Numbered from the stretch's first letter, positions 11,237-24,800 are shown. The stretch: DNA of 64,000 nucleotides from Sordaria brevicollis (GCA_033439795.1 JAUTDP010000003.1:4154001-4218000), one strand, 5' to 3'. The notes: generated by a model not told the origin, from the letters alone. Numbers and translations: made by a program.

Positions 11237-12844
11237 TTGGGAATTGAGGAGGTGGTGATGATGACGGGCCCGAATGGTCGTGATACCGAGGGAGGATGCG
11301 GAGGTGGTTCCCCTGATTCACCTGACCGACACAACCATCAGCACAACACTGTCGATGAGCACAATCATGAACACCAGGGACAACATGTAACCGGGACAGC
11401 GTCACATCCTCACCGTCAGCAGTCACATTCACAACGCCGCGCCTCTTCACGTCGTGCCTCAGTTGTGTCTCCCATCAACTACAATGTCCCAGACGACTAT
11501 GCCAACCTCGAGGCATCCAATATATCACCAGTCCAGAATCCAGATGAAGAGCCCATTACTCGCCATCAGACTCTAGAGCAGGTTGGGAGTCAAGATAGGG
11601 AATATCTCCGGGAACAGAGGCAGCATCCAAAACCACCAGCAGAGGCTGAACCATCAGAAGACTACGACCGAGAAAAGGGAGCACAGCAACCCGGAGCTGT
11701 GAGAAAACAAAATGTCTCCCGCCTTGCCACAGAACTCTACACCATCTCCTACCTAATCTTCTTCTCCCTCCTCGGCACCCTCGCCCGTTTGGGTTTACAG
11801 GCTCTCACATCCAACTATCCACAGTCACTCGTCATCTTTCCGTCAATATGGCCCAACTTTGCCGGGTGCGTGGTCATGGGATTTTTGGCGGAGGATAGGA
11901 TGCTGTTTCGGTCAGACTGGGGTCAGGAACCAGCCCTCAAGAAGGACGACGATGTCGAAAACAGCAGTGGCACTGGCAGTGTCAAGCCAGAGACAGTCGA
12001 CACAGCAGCAGCCAAAAAAGCCCACCTAGCCCTCAAAAAGTCAATCCCTCTGTACATCGGTCTAGCAACCGGTTTCTGCGGCTCTTTCACTTCCTTTTCG
12101 TCATTCGTCCGCGACATCTTCCTCGCTTTATCCAACGACCTCTCCCCTTTTTCCTCAGCTTCCATCGAGTCCAGAAACGGTGGCTACTCCTTCATGGCCC
12201 TTTTATCCGTCATGATAACCACCATCTCTCTCTCCCTCTCCGGTCTGTTTCTTGGTGCACATCTGGCTATAGCTCTCGCACCACTATTTGTTAAAACAGG
12301 GTTAACGTTGCCATACACCTTCGTCAGTCGCTTTCTCGACCGGCTTGTTGTCCTCCTAGGCTTCGGCTGCTGGCTAGGCGCTGTCTTCCTTAGCATATGG
12401 CCGCCTGACCGACACTCTACCTCTGCCGAAAAAGAGAGATGGAGAGGAACAGCAACCTTCGCCCTCGTCTTCGCCCCCCTCGGATGTCTTTTGAGATTCT
12501 ACGCCTCTGCGCACCTCAATGGAAGACTACCTAGTTTCCCATTGGGCACGTTCGTGGTAAATATGTTTGGAACCGCGGTTTTGGGGATGGCATGGGATTT
12601 GGAACATGTGCCCTCTGGCCTTGGAGGAGTCGTAGGGTGTCAGGTGTTGCAGGGCGTGGCGGATGGGTTTTGTGGATGCTTGACGACGGTTAGTACGTGG
12701 GCGGCTGAGTTGGCGGCCTTGAGAAGACGGAATGCGTATGTGTATGGAGGAGCGAGTGTTGGGGGTGGGTTGGCGTTGTTGGTGGTTATTATGGGAGGGT
12801 TGAGGTGGACGGAGGGGTTTGAGGGAGTGAAGTGTGTTCATTGA
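11237..12844 (+). CDS. fex: Fluoride ion exporter, FEX/CrcB family (fused two-domain)
   Basis: Uninterrupted 535-codon frame. Residues 1 to about 165 are hydrophilic and rich in His, Gln and Glu. The rest is membrane-embedded with about eight or nine hydrophobic segments. Two CrcB-like halves are visible. The first has IFPSIWPNFAGCVVMGFL and GFCGSFTSFSSF; the second has FPLGTFVVNMFGTAVLGM and GFCGCLTTVSTWAAEL. Each half carries the conserved pore asparagine and the GFCG(S/C)(F/L)T(S/T)xS(T/S) loop. In fungi this fused protein replaces the bacterial homodimer and removes cytosolic fluoride across the plasma membrane. The start is uncertain: further in-frame ATGs lie within the first eight codons, and the long N-terminus is poorly conserved in the family. 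Confidence 0.9.
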   Translation: MGIEEVVMMTGPNGRDTEGGCGGGSPDSPDRHNHQHNTVDEHNHEHQGQHVTGTASHPHRQQSHSQRRASSRRASVVSPINYNVPDDYANLEASNISPVQNPDEEPITRHQTLEQVGSQDREYLREQRQHPKPPAEAEPSEDYDREKGAQQPGAVRKQNVSRLATELYTISYLIFFSLLGTLARLGLQALTSNYPQSLVIFPSIWPNFAGCVVMGFLAEDRMLFRSDWGQEPALKKDDDVENSSGTGSVKPETVDTAAAKKAHLALKKSIPLYIGLATGFCGSFTSFSSFVRDIFLALSNDLSPFSSASIESRNGGYSFMALLSVMITTISLSLSGLFLGAHLAIALAPLFVKTGLTLPYTFVSRFLDRLVVLLGFGCWLGAVFLSIWPPDRHSTSAEKERWRGTATFALVFAPLGCLLRFYASAHLNGRLPSFPLGTFVVNMFGTAVLGMAWDLEHVPSGLGGVVGCQVLQGVADGFCGCLTTVSTWAAELAALRRRNAYVYGGASVGGGLALLVVIMGGLRWTEGFEGVKCVH

Positions 12845-13518
12845 GCGAAGTGGCAGGTTGATTATAGGTGATGAGGCAGACGGGAAGCGGGAACGGACCA
12901 GAGTGAAAAGTGAGGCGTTTGTTCGGGCAAGAAGGTTTTGCTTGCAGCATAGACGAAGACGCTGCTTAAAGGCAATCTGGTAAATAATATTTTCTTTTTG
13001 TACAGAGTTTGATACCCCCTTTCTAAGTAATGCTAATCACGCTAATAACTTTCAACTGAGGTTATTCGCTCCATCACGAGTCAACCACAAAAAACCATGA
13101 GAAGCCACATTTCAAGGACAATAACTAAAATTTTCTATATGGAGCAACCACATGAAGAGTAACTGATCAAACAGCTCTTCTATCTCCAGACCAAATGTGG
13201 TAAGCTCCCTTTATCAGAGCAAGAAAAGAGCAATACTAAAAACCAAATACAAAAGCCAAAATTTCCTTCTCAAAGCAAAAAGAGCAAAACAAACTAACAA
13301 AAGCCAAATTCCAGCAAATGATCCTCTCTCAGCAATAACAAATTTCCGTATGTCCCTTTCTATCTTTCGATCTCTTGTAATTCCTTCCTCTCATATCCTC
13401 CCACAAATTCCTTTGCGAAAACATTCTGACTCTCTCACAAAACACAGCTCAGCAGCTCAGTTCAACTCACTGAGCAAAAGCTCTTCCTCCTCCCGTTCGC
13501 CTTCGAGCTTTTGTTGTC
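12845..13518. other. Convergent intergenic region
   Basis: The 3' flanks of the fluoride exporter (+) and the HSP70-like gene (-). AT-rich from about 13,000. No gene, repeat or RNA supported. Confidence 0.4.
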
Positions 13519-16500
13519 CTACTCATCATCCTCATCATCCGGCGGCAGATACGGCATCTCGGGAGCAAGATCTTCGAAATCGAACGATATTTGAGGCGAG
13601 CCTCCCAAGTTGCTACCGTTGCCGTTACTGTTGTTATCAGTGCCGCCGTTGTTGCTGCCATCACTGCTTCTGCGGTCGCTGCTTCCACCGCCATTGCTGC
13701 TGCCGCCGTTATTGTCGCTGGCATTGCTGCCGCCGCCTTCGCTGCCGTTGCCGATGCTGCCATTGCTGCCGTTACTGCCGCTTCCACTGCTGCTGCTCTC
13801 CGTTCTCTGCCTCTTCGGAGGAGAGGGACCATCGTCTTCATCCTCTTCATCCTCCTGCTCTTGCGCAGAAACATAAGAGCGAGTCGAAGAAGACTCACCG
13901 CGACTATCCTCATCATCGTCACGAGCCCTCTTCTTCCCCGCCGGCGAAGACGAAGCTGCCGGAGACGAACGCGCAGCCGAAACCGCAGACGAAGCCGCAT
14001 TTGCATTTGCATTTGCAGCCGCAACCGAACCCCTAGTCAACCTCACATCTGCAGCTGCAGGTCGACTGGCAGCAGGAGTCCTTGCAGGAGGAGGACTCTC
14101 CCTCGCAATCCTCCGATAAGGATGCACATTCCCCCTTCCCACACTCCTCCTTCCAGTCCTCGACACCCTACTCCCTTCCTCAACACTATCCCTGCCGCTG
14201 CTGTTCCTACCCCTGCCGTCGCCGCTCTCATCCCTTCCGTCCTCTGACCGAGGCCCAGACACGTCCTGGTTTTGTCCAGAGCTGGACGCGGGGGCATATC
14301 CCGGCTCAGGGACGGGATTGCCGGTGCCGGTGTCGCCGTTGTCCGCGGATCGGACTGGGCTGGGTTGGGCTGGGGTGCTGGGAGGGTTCTGGCGAGGGGT
14401 GGGTTGGCCAGGGCTGCGGCCGGGGGTAGCAGCCGTCGCGGCAAGCAAGGCGTCGAGATCGGAGGGCCTGCCCCCGGCTAGCAGTCCGGCCAGGTTGACT
14501 GCGGGCCGAGGGTAGGAAGGCGGAGGGGATCGAGGGCGGAGAAGGCGGAATTGGGAGGCAAGAGAGGAGGGCACGGGGTTGGTGGTTGTGGTGCCGGCGG
14601 TGGTGGTGGTGGTGGTAGCCGGGCCAGCGGCGGTTTGGGCGTTGCCCTTGCCCTTGCCATTTAGCTTGGGCTTGGGCTGGGCGGGCGTGGGGGCAGACGA
14701 AGAGCCGGAAGCAGAAGAAGAGGTGGCCACAGCCGAAGAAGAAGCGGCGGCAGAAGAAGCAGCGGCAGAAGACGGGCCTGGGCCATAAAAAGCCCGCGGG
14801 GGGACCGTAGCCGGGAGCTTGGACTTGGGCTTCGGCTTGGGAGCGGGCGCGGGCGCGGGCTTGGGGTTATCGTCGACAGCCTTGCCTTTACCCTTTTCAT
14901 CGCGGGTAGGTCGACGACGAGGAGCCGGTTCACCATTTCCGGTCTCATCATCGACTGCCTTCCCCTTCCCTTTTTCCGCCGCCGTAGGTCTACGCCGAGC
15001 TGGTTCCGCGGTTTCGGCCACATCCCCGACCATCTGCTCCCTCTCATTTTCCTTGTTCCTCTCCGCAGCACTGACTCGACTGCTGCTGACCGGAGCCGTA
15101 CTGCTGCCCGCCTGCTGCTGCTGTTGACCCTGGGCCGCCCGTGAAGAAGAAGCAGCAGCAGCAGCAGAGGCCCTAGTCTGCCGCTGAGTCTGGGTCTGAT
15201 GTCGAGAAGAGGGGAGAGGGTTGCGACGGATGATCACCTCTCCATCAACGACGGTGCTTTCCTCAACCGCCTCGTTCGCCTCGTTTTCAGCTCTCTGCTG
15301 CCTGCGAGCACGAGCACGATTTCGGCGATTGAGACCAGGGGCAGCTCCACTGGCAGAGCTTTCACCCTGTTGCTTCTTTTGCTGTTGCTGAGCCTGTTGT
15401 TGCTGACTCTGCTCCTGATTTTCCTGCTGATTTTGCTGCTGATTCTGCTGCGAAGAAGAAGGAACCTGAACATCCCCCAGAGGAGCCAAAGAAGGCAAAG
15501 GAGGTCTCACAGGCGTCGCCTCACCCAACTCAGGCGACACTCCTCCAGTGATTCCCTCTCCGCCACCATCGCCCTGGTTGGGATCATCATCACCGCCATC
15601 ATCATCATCTCCATCATCTCCATAATCGCCGTTATTGCCGTTATCGAGATCATCGTCCTCAGATTCTTCAGGATCTTCGTCTTTCTTGGACTTGCCCTTG
15701 CCCTTATCCTCTTTCTCAGGACTAGCAGGAATAACCCGTTCACCATCGGTCGAGACGACGATACTATCTTGTACCGGCCCGTTACTCTGCCTGGCGTGTC
15801 TAGCTCGGGCGCGGCTGGGGCCAGCTTGGGAAGCCGAGGGAGGAGCAGGCTGGCGGGTGGGAGCAGGGGGCTGGGAGGATTGGGCTTGTGGTTGGGTTTG
15901 GGATTGTGAAGGCCCAGCTTGAGAATTAGCCTTTTTCGGAGGCGGCGGGGGACGGTTGGCAGGTCCTAGTTCTACCCGAATCGGGGGTCGAGGACGAGCT
16001 TGAGGGTTCTGTTGCCCCTCTTGTTGAGGTTGAGTTTGAGGCTGTTGAGCCTGCTGTTGTTGCTGAGCTTGCGGCTGTTGGGCCTGCTGCTGTTGTGGTT
16101 GAGGCTGAGGTTGTTGTGTGGCTGCTGCTGACGAGGAAGCAACTGCCTTTGCCTTGCCCTTTTCTTGACGAGTTGGTCGTCTGGGCTCTGGCTCGGCCTG
16201 GGTTTGAGATTGAGGAGCTTGCTCCTGTTGTTGGTGTTGGGTTTGCGGCTGTTGAGCCTGGGTGGTTGATGAGGCAACTGCCCTTGATTTTCCCTTTTCT
16301 TGACGAGTTGGTCGTCTGGGCTCAGGTTGGACCTGAGATTGGGGTTGAGGAGCTTGCTCCTGTTGTTGTTGAGGCTGTTGAGCCTGTTGTTGAGGATGTG
16401 GGGTTGTTGACGAGGCAACAGCTGGTGCCTTGGCCTTCTTTTGACGACCTGATCGCCTGGTCTCGGTTTGAGCCTGGGTTTGGGTTTGGGTAGGCTGGGA

Positions 16501-19349
16501 CTGTGATTGCCCAGCTTGTTGTTGCTCTGTAGACGGTTCTGTCCGGCTTCTCTGCCCCTTAGGCGAGCTGGTCATCTTTCTAAAGCTGGCATTGACGAAT
16601 GGTCCTGCCGACTGGTTGGCAGCCGTAGTAGGGCTGTCGGTACTGACCGTTGTTGTGGCCGTGGCTTCCCTGGTATTCGCAGCGGTTCGGTTTCGGTTCC
16701 GGGTTCGAGTCGAACGGGAGGTCTTGCCGTTGACGTTCTTATTGTTGTTGTTAGAGCTGCTGCGCTCAGGAGAAGAGGGTTGTTGGGTGGGTTGAGGTTG
16801 GGTGTGGCTACTGCTCGCTGTGGCGGCAGGCTCTTGTTGGGTTTGATCCAGCTCGCTGTTTTCAGGCTGGTCGTCATGAAGGACATTCATGTCCTCCTCA
16901 TCTTGTTGGGGTGCCTCTTGGGCTTGGGCTTGCTCTTCTGGCTGCTCCGCAGTTTGCTCGCCACTTTGGGCGGCATCAGTTCGTCGCCTTTTCGGTCGTT
17001 GAGTAGTCGCAGCTGGGGCAGTTGCTTTTCTCTTGGGACGCGGCACCATGTCATAGTTAGGGAGTGATTGATGCTCCTCGTTGTCGGGATTGTTGGCACG
17101 GGTTCGGTGCCTTTTGTTGGGCTCGGTGGAAGGAGCGTCGCTCGTTTCCTTACGCTTCCGCTTCTTTGCGGTAGACGACTTCTTGGAATCGCTAGGCCCA
17201 TCTTCGGAGCCTTGTTGAGGTGAATGAGGTTCTGGTTCCTCTGGGTTCGGTTTTTCACCGCGCCATATTGCTTGCTGTTTGTTCTCCTCTTTGCTAATAG
17301 CTTCAGGGTCAATATGGACAGCATTGTGGCCTGGGTCGAGGAACAGAGGGAGATATATGTCCTTGATCGTCCTCGTTCTTTCGCCGTTCCTGCGGCTGAT
17401 TGAGACATGAATAGTCATCTCAGAAGATGCGCTGCCGCTTGTTGAGGTCAGTGATGCCTCGATCCAAAGTTTTCCTCCCGGCTGGGGGCCAAGGTGCCAT
17501 AAGTCGTAACACTCCTCAATCGGGGTTTGGGCATTGGTGATGGGAGTGTCCGAGTTGTTGTTGCCAGCGGCTGTTCTCGCCTCATTGCCGTTGTCCTGCT
17601 CGTTCTGAGCATAGTTGGGGTTGCACACTAGCTTGAACTTTGCGTCCGGAGTTCTGTTGTAAACGGTTGCCACATACTTCTTAGTATGGCCGACCAAGAC
17701 ATATGCAAAACCATCCCAGTGAGAGTCGTCGCCAGGGCCTTTCTTTTCCTGCTGGAGGGCAATTATTGCACCATGCTCGAAGAACTGGGCCACCTTCATC
17801 CTCTGCGCGTAGGCCGATGCTGCTCCGATACAGTTGCACGACGAAAGCCATGTCACATCGACGTCGAATGTGTACTTTATCTCTTCTGGTTTGATATCAG
17901 TGCCGTCAAAGACAAGTTTCCTTGCTCTCCTGCTCACAAGAGTGCCTCCGGCTACGATCACGCCAATCTTCTTGTAATGTCTGTAGCCGTTCAACTTCTT
18001 GAGTTGCTCTCTGGCCATAGTGACTGGCTTCGCAAGCGCCGCGTCGAAGCACTTCTTGATATCCTCGCGTTGAAGTTGTATGTGAGTGAATCCACCTTGT
18101 TCATCACTGTAATGGATGTTTTCGACGCCGGTCTGTCCCTCTTGGATGCGTTTGATCACACCAAACTTGTCCTTGTTGAAGTTGGCAAGAAGTTTGTTCT
18201 TCTTCTCTTCAATGACATCTTCCTCGTCCGTCTCGCTGAGCTTTGCGCTGATCAACTGGCCAACTCGGTGAGACCACATCTCGGCTCCACCGGCACAGCC
18301 GCCTGCGTCCAGTTCGAAGAAGGTCATGTTGGGTTTGCCAGCTTCGTCAGTTGTTCCGGTCCTCTTGAGCTCGGTAAGGTAAAAAGACATGGAATGACCT
18401 CCAAAGTCGAGGAAGAGGACAACATCCCAGTCCTGGAGCTCCTGTACCTCGTGGATGATGACGTATCGGGCCAGCGCGTCAGCCTCTCCGCAGAAGTTGA
18501 TCTTCGGTTTGATCTTCTCATTCTTCTCGTTCGTGTAGGCGAAAACATCCTCTACAATCTTTTCGTATGCGTTCTCGAAAGGGGTGTCCCACTGTGCGGG
18601 AATGGTCAGGACAATCTCCTCAAAGAAGAGACCCCTCCTCTGGGCAACGGCGTCTACGCGCTCTTTCAGACCCTGAAGCAGCCTGGCTAAGATTTCCTTG
18701 CAGTCCTCAAGGAATGTTTCGTCGTTGTGGTAAGTCATGAGGTCCTGCGGGAGAGGGTAATCGGCCATGTCCTCAGGCTTGATTTTGGCGAGGAAGTACA
18801 TGAGATACTTGGCGGATATGTGGCCAGGCTCAGAGAGCGCTTCTGCTCCGATTTTGGCAAAGGGATCGGTCTCGTGGAGGGGACAGCAAGCCACGGGAAA
18901 GTCGCCCATGGCTGACATAGGTCCGCCGACCTCCCGAATGCTATCCACATCGCTGTTTTGGACTGGATGGCGATGGTGAGGTGCTTCGCACTCAACGAGG
19001 GCGGCACGAAGCGCGGTGCTACCCAGATCAATTCCCAGGATACTATCAAGTGATGGGTTAGCGAGATGCCAGGTACGTCTGAGAATTCATTATGAAAGAG
19101 AGGGACCGAAGGTGAAGCAGGCCACGACTGCCCTCATTTTGACGTTGGATGAGGGCATCGCGTCTTAAAGAGCGGGGTCCTCCCACTGACGGGGAAGGAA
19201 TGAGCATTTAGCACGACATACCTCTTCTTGGTGGCCTTGGTCTTCTCCATGGTGTCCGATTTCTTAGACGCAGTCTGAACCATGTTGTTCGACTTCTTGG
19301 AGGCGGTCTGGCTCCTGGTGTTCGACTTCTTGGAAGTGGTTTGCTTCAT
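13519..19349 (-). CDS. Giant HSP70/actin-fold ATPase-like protein with low-complexity tail
   Basis: Exon 1 is 19349-19222 and exon 2 is 19042-13519. The 179-nt intron has a GTATGT donor, a GCTAAC branch site and a TTGATAG acceptor. The product is about 1,883 residues. Residues 1-43 are basic with three SKKS(N/D) repeats. An HSP70-like nucleotide-binding domain follows: phosphate-1 SILGIDLGSTALRAAL directly after the junction, phosphate-2 VVLFLDFGGHSMSFYL, and the adenosine motif KKIGVIVAGGTLVSRRARK, ending near residue 480. The remaining roughly 1,300 residues are disordered: nuclear-localisation-like KKRKRK, Q-rich tracts, and repeated RPTRQEKGK-type modules. No canonical substrate-binding domain is seen. 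Function is unknown; regulated ATP binding is inferred. Long antisense open frames across the tail are composition artefacts. Confidence 0.8.
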
Positions 19350-21809
19350 GGTGATGTTGGTAAAGGTGGGGTGATTTGGTGGTGCGCGTGGCGCGAAAGT
19401 TGTGGTAGAGGGTGGTTGATGGTAAAGACGGCAAAGGTCTAAGGCGATGGAAGGCCAGAAATGGTGTGTGTGAGAAAGAGATTGGTGCCTGGGGAATTCC
19501 TTAAAAGATCGGAGGGAAAACACTGGGAGACGCGCTAGCTTATTGTAAAGCTTCTTGAATAAAACAGCAAAACTGTGGGTGGGGTGGGTGGGTTGAGTGA
19601 ATGCGTTGGTATTGTACGGGTCGGGGGGAGACGGCAGAATAAATCGTCGCCTATTGAACCTTGACGGCGCAAAAGGGTCGACGGGAGGGTCAAACTGGAA
19701 GGCACGTTGTTTGGGGCGGTAGGTCGAGGTTAAAATACCGTACAGACAGTATGGTGTTGACGGTAAGGTGACAGGCGACTCAAAGGGGTTTGTTTACATG
19801 GAGGCCGAAAGACCTGTTCACTGTCACTTAGTCCTCGACCTCGTTGTTGTTGGCTAGCCACGATGGATGCCAGTCAAATCTCGGCCCTGAGTGGTGACAA
19901 TCAAAGTTTGAAGACTCATTGGAATTCTGAAAACCTCTGCCCGGAAATGATGTCTACATACAGTATATCCAGGACATGAATCGAGCCATAACATCACCTT
20001 GTGTCCTTGTTCCCTGACAACTTCTGGCCCTTATATCGAACACACGATCAGTGTCTTTATATGAAGCTCATCTTGGATGCTTCTTTGATCAACAAGAACT
20101 GTTGTTTTGACTGTAAGCAGTATGCGAGTCCGGGAATTCTTGCGAGCTAATATGAAGCAAGCAATCCTTTGCGCAACACTATTTTGTCCTGGATCACCAA
20201 CCAAAATCAACAAACCAAACAAAAACAGATTGTGCTTCATTGTTTCTCTGAAGAACTTTGGTAACATCTATACGCAGCATTTTGGCAAAATTCATGTTCA
20301 ACGTCGTGAAATTTTCGAGTGTCCATTCGATGTCCCGGTTGTTGTCCGATGACAGATTTTTAACTTTTTGGCCCCACCTGAAGATGTGAACGCAGCAGGG
20401 ATCAAGTGACGGCCGACAAAATATATGTCAACTTAAGATATCTTAGAATGAATATGGTCAAAGACATACAAAGCTTTGTCCTGGTTGGGAATACATCATG
20501 TATAGGGCATATCGAGGGTGTGCCAAGGATGGGTCTTCGTGAAGACAGAACAACCCACACGAACAACACTAAAACCATTCAAGAGAACTATTCGATGTAT
20601 TCCCCCCCTCGTAAACGGGATATTTTTCAGCGGGAACATGGAGTTATTATGCAGTTTTCAGACCCGTGGTGCCGTTGCCTCGCCCGAAAGCCGGGTCCAG
20701 CTTTCCGGTCGTCAAAATAAGCAACACCTCGAACCTTGTACTATGCGAACTTTAACGCAACGCTCACGTGTACACCAATGCACATTCTGATGTTTTTTTC
20801 ACCTTTCTGTTCTTCAACTCAACAATATCCCTCTGGACGTACCTGAATAAATCGAACCGTTGAGCGGTGTCCTCAAACGTAATCTCAACCCCCTGCCAGC
20901 CGTTACGTACTTGTATTTTTCCCTCTCCCTACGAACAATACCGTATTTTGCAGACGATCAATCTAGAGCTGAGATGGAAGGTACCCCGTCTGCTTGACTT
21001 TCGCTGCTCCACTCGAGCCGCGCCTTGGAGGCAGATTGACAATAGGAAAAGCTTTTGGGGGACCCACAAAAATGCAAAGGCCATTCACCGGACGAAATTC
21101 TAAAAGCACGACCGCAACGTGGCGGACTAGACACCACGCCACGGCAAGGAGGGGTCAGATATGGTTTGTCACTGGAGGAGAAGTGGAGATTGTATGAAAA
21201 AGCATGAGGGATGTGAGGACGGATTACCAGTCTGATAGGGTTTGGACGGAGTGCGATGATGGTAAATGGTTCCTAGAGGTATGTCGTCAAAAGTGTAGTA
21301 AGTGAAGGTGACAGACGACCGCGGCGGCATGTCATCGGGATGAGTCCAATACCAGTCCGAGTCGATACCCGCATGCTGTAACTACGGTGCAGAGGTATGG
21401 TGATTCTTTGTGGCCTAGGGGAAGTCGGTCAAGCACAGGTGTAAATGCCATGAGGTGTGAGCAAATGATGGATCCTGTTTATCAGGGTAGCCGGATATGA
21501 TTCAAGAGCAAGAAGGTCCGGCGGATACATCCGTTGCCTAGTAACCATTAGAATAAGCTCAAAATATCCTTCAAGGAGACTCATCTTGATCGTGGCGACA
21601 TGCAAAAGAACACACACACACACAAAGAGAAGGTTGATGGTTTCCATGGTGACTACCAACGTGACTTCAACAAAACGCCAGTCGCCAGCATAACAAGCTC
21701 ATAAAGGCGACAATCTACTTGTGGATAACGGAACAATTCCTTGTCCTCCCATCGCCATCATCAACAGATCAAGAAATATTCATACTACAGATACAGAGCC
21801 ATTCCAAGT
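19350..21809. other. 2.5-kb intergenic region
   Basis: Between the HSP70-like start and the 3' end of ligase IV (both minus strand). It holds the HSP70-like promoter and leader, only short open frames, and a short (AC)n tract near 21,608-21,622. No supported gene or RNA. Confidence 0.35.
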
Positions 21810-24800
21810 TCACCCAGCAACATACCCCTCCTCATCCACCACCGTCCCCTCCCTCCACGACTCCTCCACCCACTCCCCCTTCACAATCCTCGGCACCGGA
21901 CTTCCCACATCCTCCAAACTAATCTTATACCTAATCTCCGCCGCCATCTCCCTCTCCACCCTCTTACTCTCCTCCTTACCCTCGGAAGGAGTAACAACAA
22001 CAACATGTGTCGCCCTCTCCAACTCCTCCACCACCTTCCCATTACCAAACCGTATATAATTCTTCAACCTCAACGCTTTACCCTCCACTGTTCCCTTCCC
22101 ATCACCATCACCATCACCATCCTCATCACCATCACCATTGCTAGCAAGAGCAAAGAAAACCTTACACCTCCTAAACATGAAACTCCGCAACTCATCCAGC
22201 GAACTCCCCTGCGCTTCCAAGTGATCAAGAAAGTAATTCATATCAAACTCTCCCTTCCCCTTATTCTTCGACCCCGAATCAGAGTCCCAGTCCGAGTCAG
22301 AGACGTAATCCCCCTCCACCATGGTGTCAAATATAGCTTTTAGCTCTTCCACATCAGCCAGATCGCGGGCGTAGCTATCCCCGAATTGATCCACCGCCTG
22401 CTCCGCCCTCGTCTCTGTCTCTTCGCTACCAGCGTGGAAGAGGTGGGAGGGTTCAAAGGGGAGGAGATAACCCTTGAGCTTGGAAGACATGGGCTGGGCT
22501 AGGCAGTCGAGAACCCATTTGGGCCGTATGATATCCACGTCTGGTGCGGACTTTTTGAGAGAGGCGACTTTGACCACGTTCTTGTCTGCTATTGGGATGA
22601 CGATCCTGTCGGGGTCGTTACGGTCTAGGACTTGTTGGTGGATGCGGCCGCCGTGGTCTTTGATGAGCTTTTCTAGGGCTGGTTTGGCCATTTTGAGCGG
22701 TTTGAGAGACTCGGAAAGGACGCAGAAGTCGAGGCCGGAAAATAGCTGGGTGCTGGCTTCGCGCGTTTCGCGGGGCGCAATGACGGGGGTAGCAGATGAT
22801 GAAGAAGGGTCGGACGTGCCGGCTATGACAAGATCTTTGCGCGCCCGCTTGGTAGCTGGTTTCCGCTTGCGATTCTCCATCTCCATCTTTTTGCGCTCCT
22901 TTTCCTGGTCTTTGATCTTGGACCGCAGTACTTCGAACTCGTCCATGTCTAGCGCCGAGTCCCATGTGCGATCCAGTCGCAGCTTACGGAACCGTGGAAA
23001 ACGGAGCGTCCAGCCCATGGCGAACTGATCACTTTGAGTGATGCTGGCTGCCTTAACGGAGACGACGACGGAATCAGAGGGTCTGATCCAGACGTCTGGC
23101 TTCTCGTACTGTAGTCGCTCGCCGCCGCCGAGCTCGATGTATTCTGAAGGAGGATTGGCAGCGTCCCAATCCTGCCACTTTCCTTCGGTGTGGTGCCTTA
23201 TCTCAGCATAGTCCTCCGCTTTGAAACCGCCACCTACTTTGAAGAAAGAGAGACATTTCTCGCCCGTGGCAGCTTTGCCGCTCTTGATAAAGTTCTGAGA
23301 CACGCGCAGACCGCATAGAAACGAGGAGAGCGTGCCGCCGCGTCGACCAGACCCAAAATAGCCGCCTACCACGACGCAGTCGAGCGATTCGCCGAACTCG
23401 GACATGTACTCGGGTTTGACCTTGATCCAATCGTTGTTGCGGCTGTTGAGCGAGTAGCGCGAGCGAGGGTTCTTGAGAACCAGACCTTCTGATGCTTCGG
23501 CCACGACTCGTCGGAGAAGCGGCTCGATGGCATCTGGTGAGGTGGCTCGTTCGAATGGCAGGATCTCCAAGCGGCGGTGGACACCAACAACAGCCCGCTC
23601 AAGTGCTCTCCGTCGGTCGGCGAGGGTGTACTCCGTCAACGGTTTGTCGTTTAGCAGTAGGATGTCAAAAACCCGGTAGAGCGGCCTCGGACCAGCTTTA
23701 GACGGATTCTTCTGCTGCTCCAGCGCGGCCGTCTTGAGCGTACCAAACGGTACCATCTTGTCGATATCGACATCCCACGTAATCATCTCCCCATCCAGAA
23801 TCAGATTCCTCACCCCCTTATCAAACGCCCCTCGCAGATGTCTTGTAAGTGCCGACTGGTCATCCCCAAGACTCTCTCCATACAAATACGTATAATCCTT
23901 CGCCTTCCTCGACCAGAACGCGAACCTGAACCCTCCCGGAACCGTATCATCCTCCATCATATGCATCTGCATCCTCTCCCCATCCAGCTTCTCCTCGATC
24001 CAAAACTCCTCATCCCCCCCATCCGTCACCCCCAAATTTTTGACTAGTTTCTCAAACCCGCTCGTCATCTGAAACTGCGCCAGCTGCGGCTGAAAACACT
24101 GCATCAGCTTGATCCCCGTCTCCTGCCCCTCGAGCCTAAACTCCGGATCATACAACTCCCAACACACCCTCCTCAAGCTTGATGACACCGAAAACAGCGC
24201 CTCAGCATCCGGATGCCACAAATTCAGAAAAGTCCTCTCCGTCGCTCCAACCTTCATATCCTTGAGAATAATCCTCACCAGCCACATAATCTCCTCCGCA
24301 CACATCCCCCGATAAAACTCTTCAAAAATCGGCATCTGCTCCGCTTCCCCACTAGCCCCCGCCAATCTGTCAAGCAGGACATTGACATCCCCAATCGTCA
24401 TATTCCCCGGCGAACTCCTCATCGCGCGCTTGCTAACAACCTCGAAACACCGCCCCGCGAAATCTCCGACACTTCTACTAATCCCGCTCTGACCGGGCAG
24501 TTTCCAATGCATGAGGTTATACCCATCCTCGGAATTCCGGTCGATTTTCATCACTTTAACCAACAACTTCCCTGTGCTGTTCTCTTTGAGACCGTACACG
24601 CCGCGGTCGCGGTCTTTATCGGGAAGGATGAGGCGCATGGCGGGGTAGAAATCGTTGCCGACTTCGGATCGCCAGCGGGACATGAAGCGCTCGATGATGT
24701 GCCGGCGCTGTTCGTGGTAGGAGACTTTGGAGGTGAAGTGACCGCCGCGTCCCGGTTTGGGACCGCGGAGGGGGCGGCCGCCGACGCCGGCACCGCCGCC

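Noticed and set aside
13467..16500. Several long plus- and minus-strand frames overlapping the HSP70-like gene
   Set aside because: They arise from GC-rich, repetitive codons (Ser, Gln, Ala) of the real gene read in other frames; no domains.
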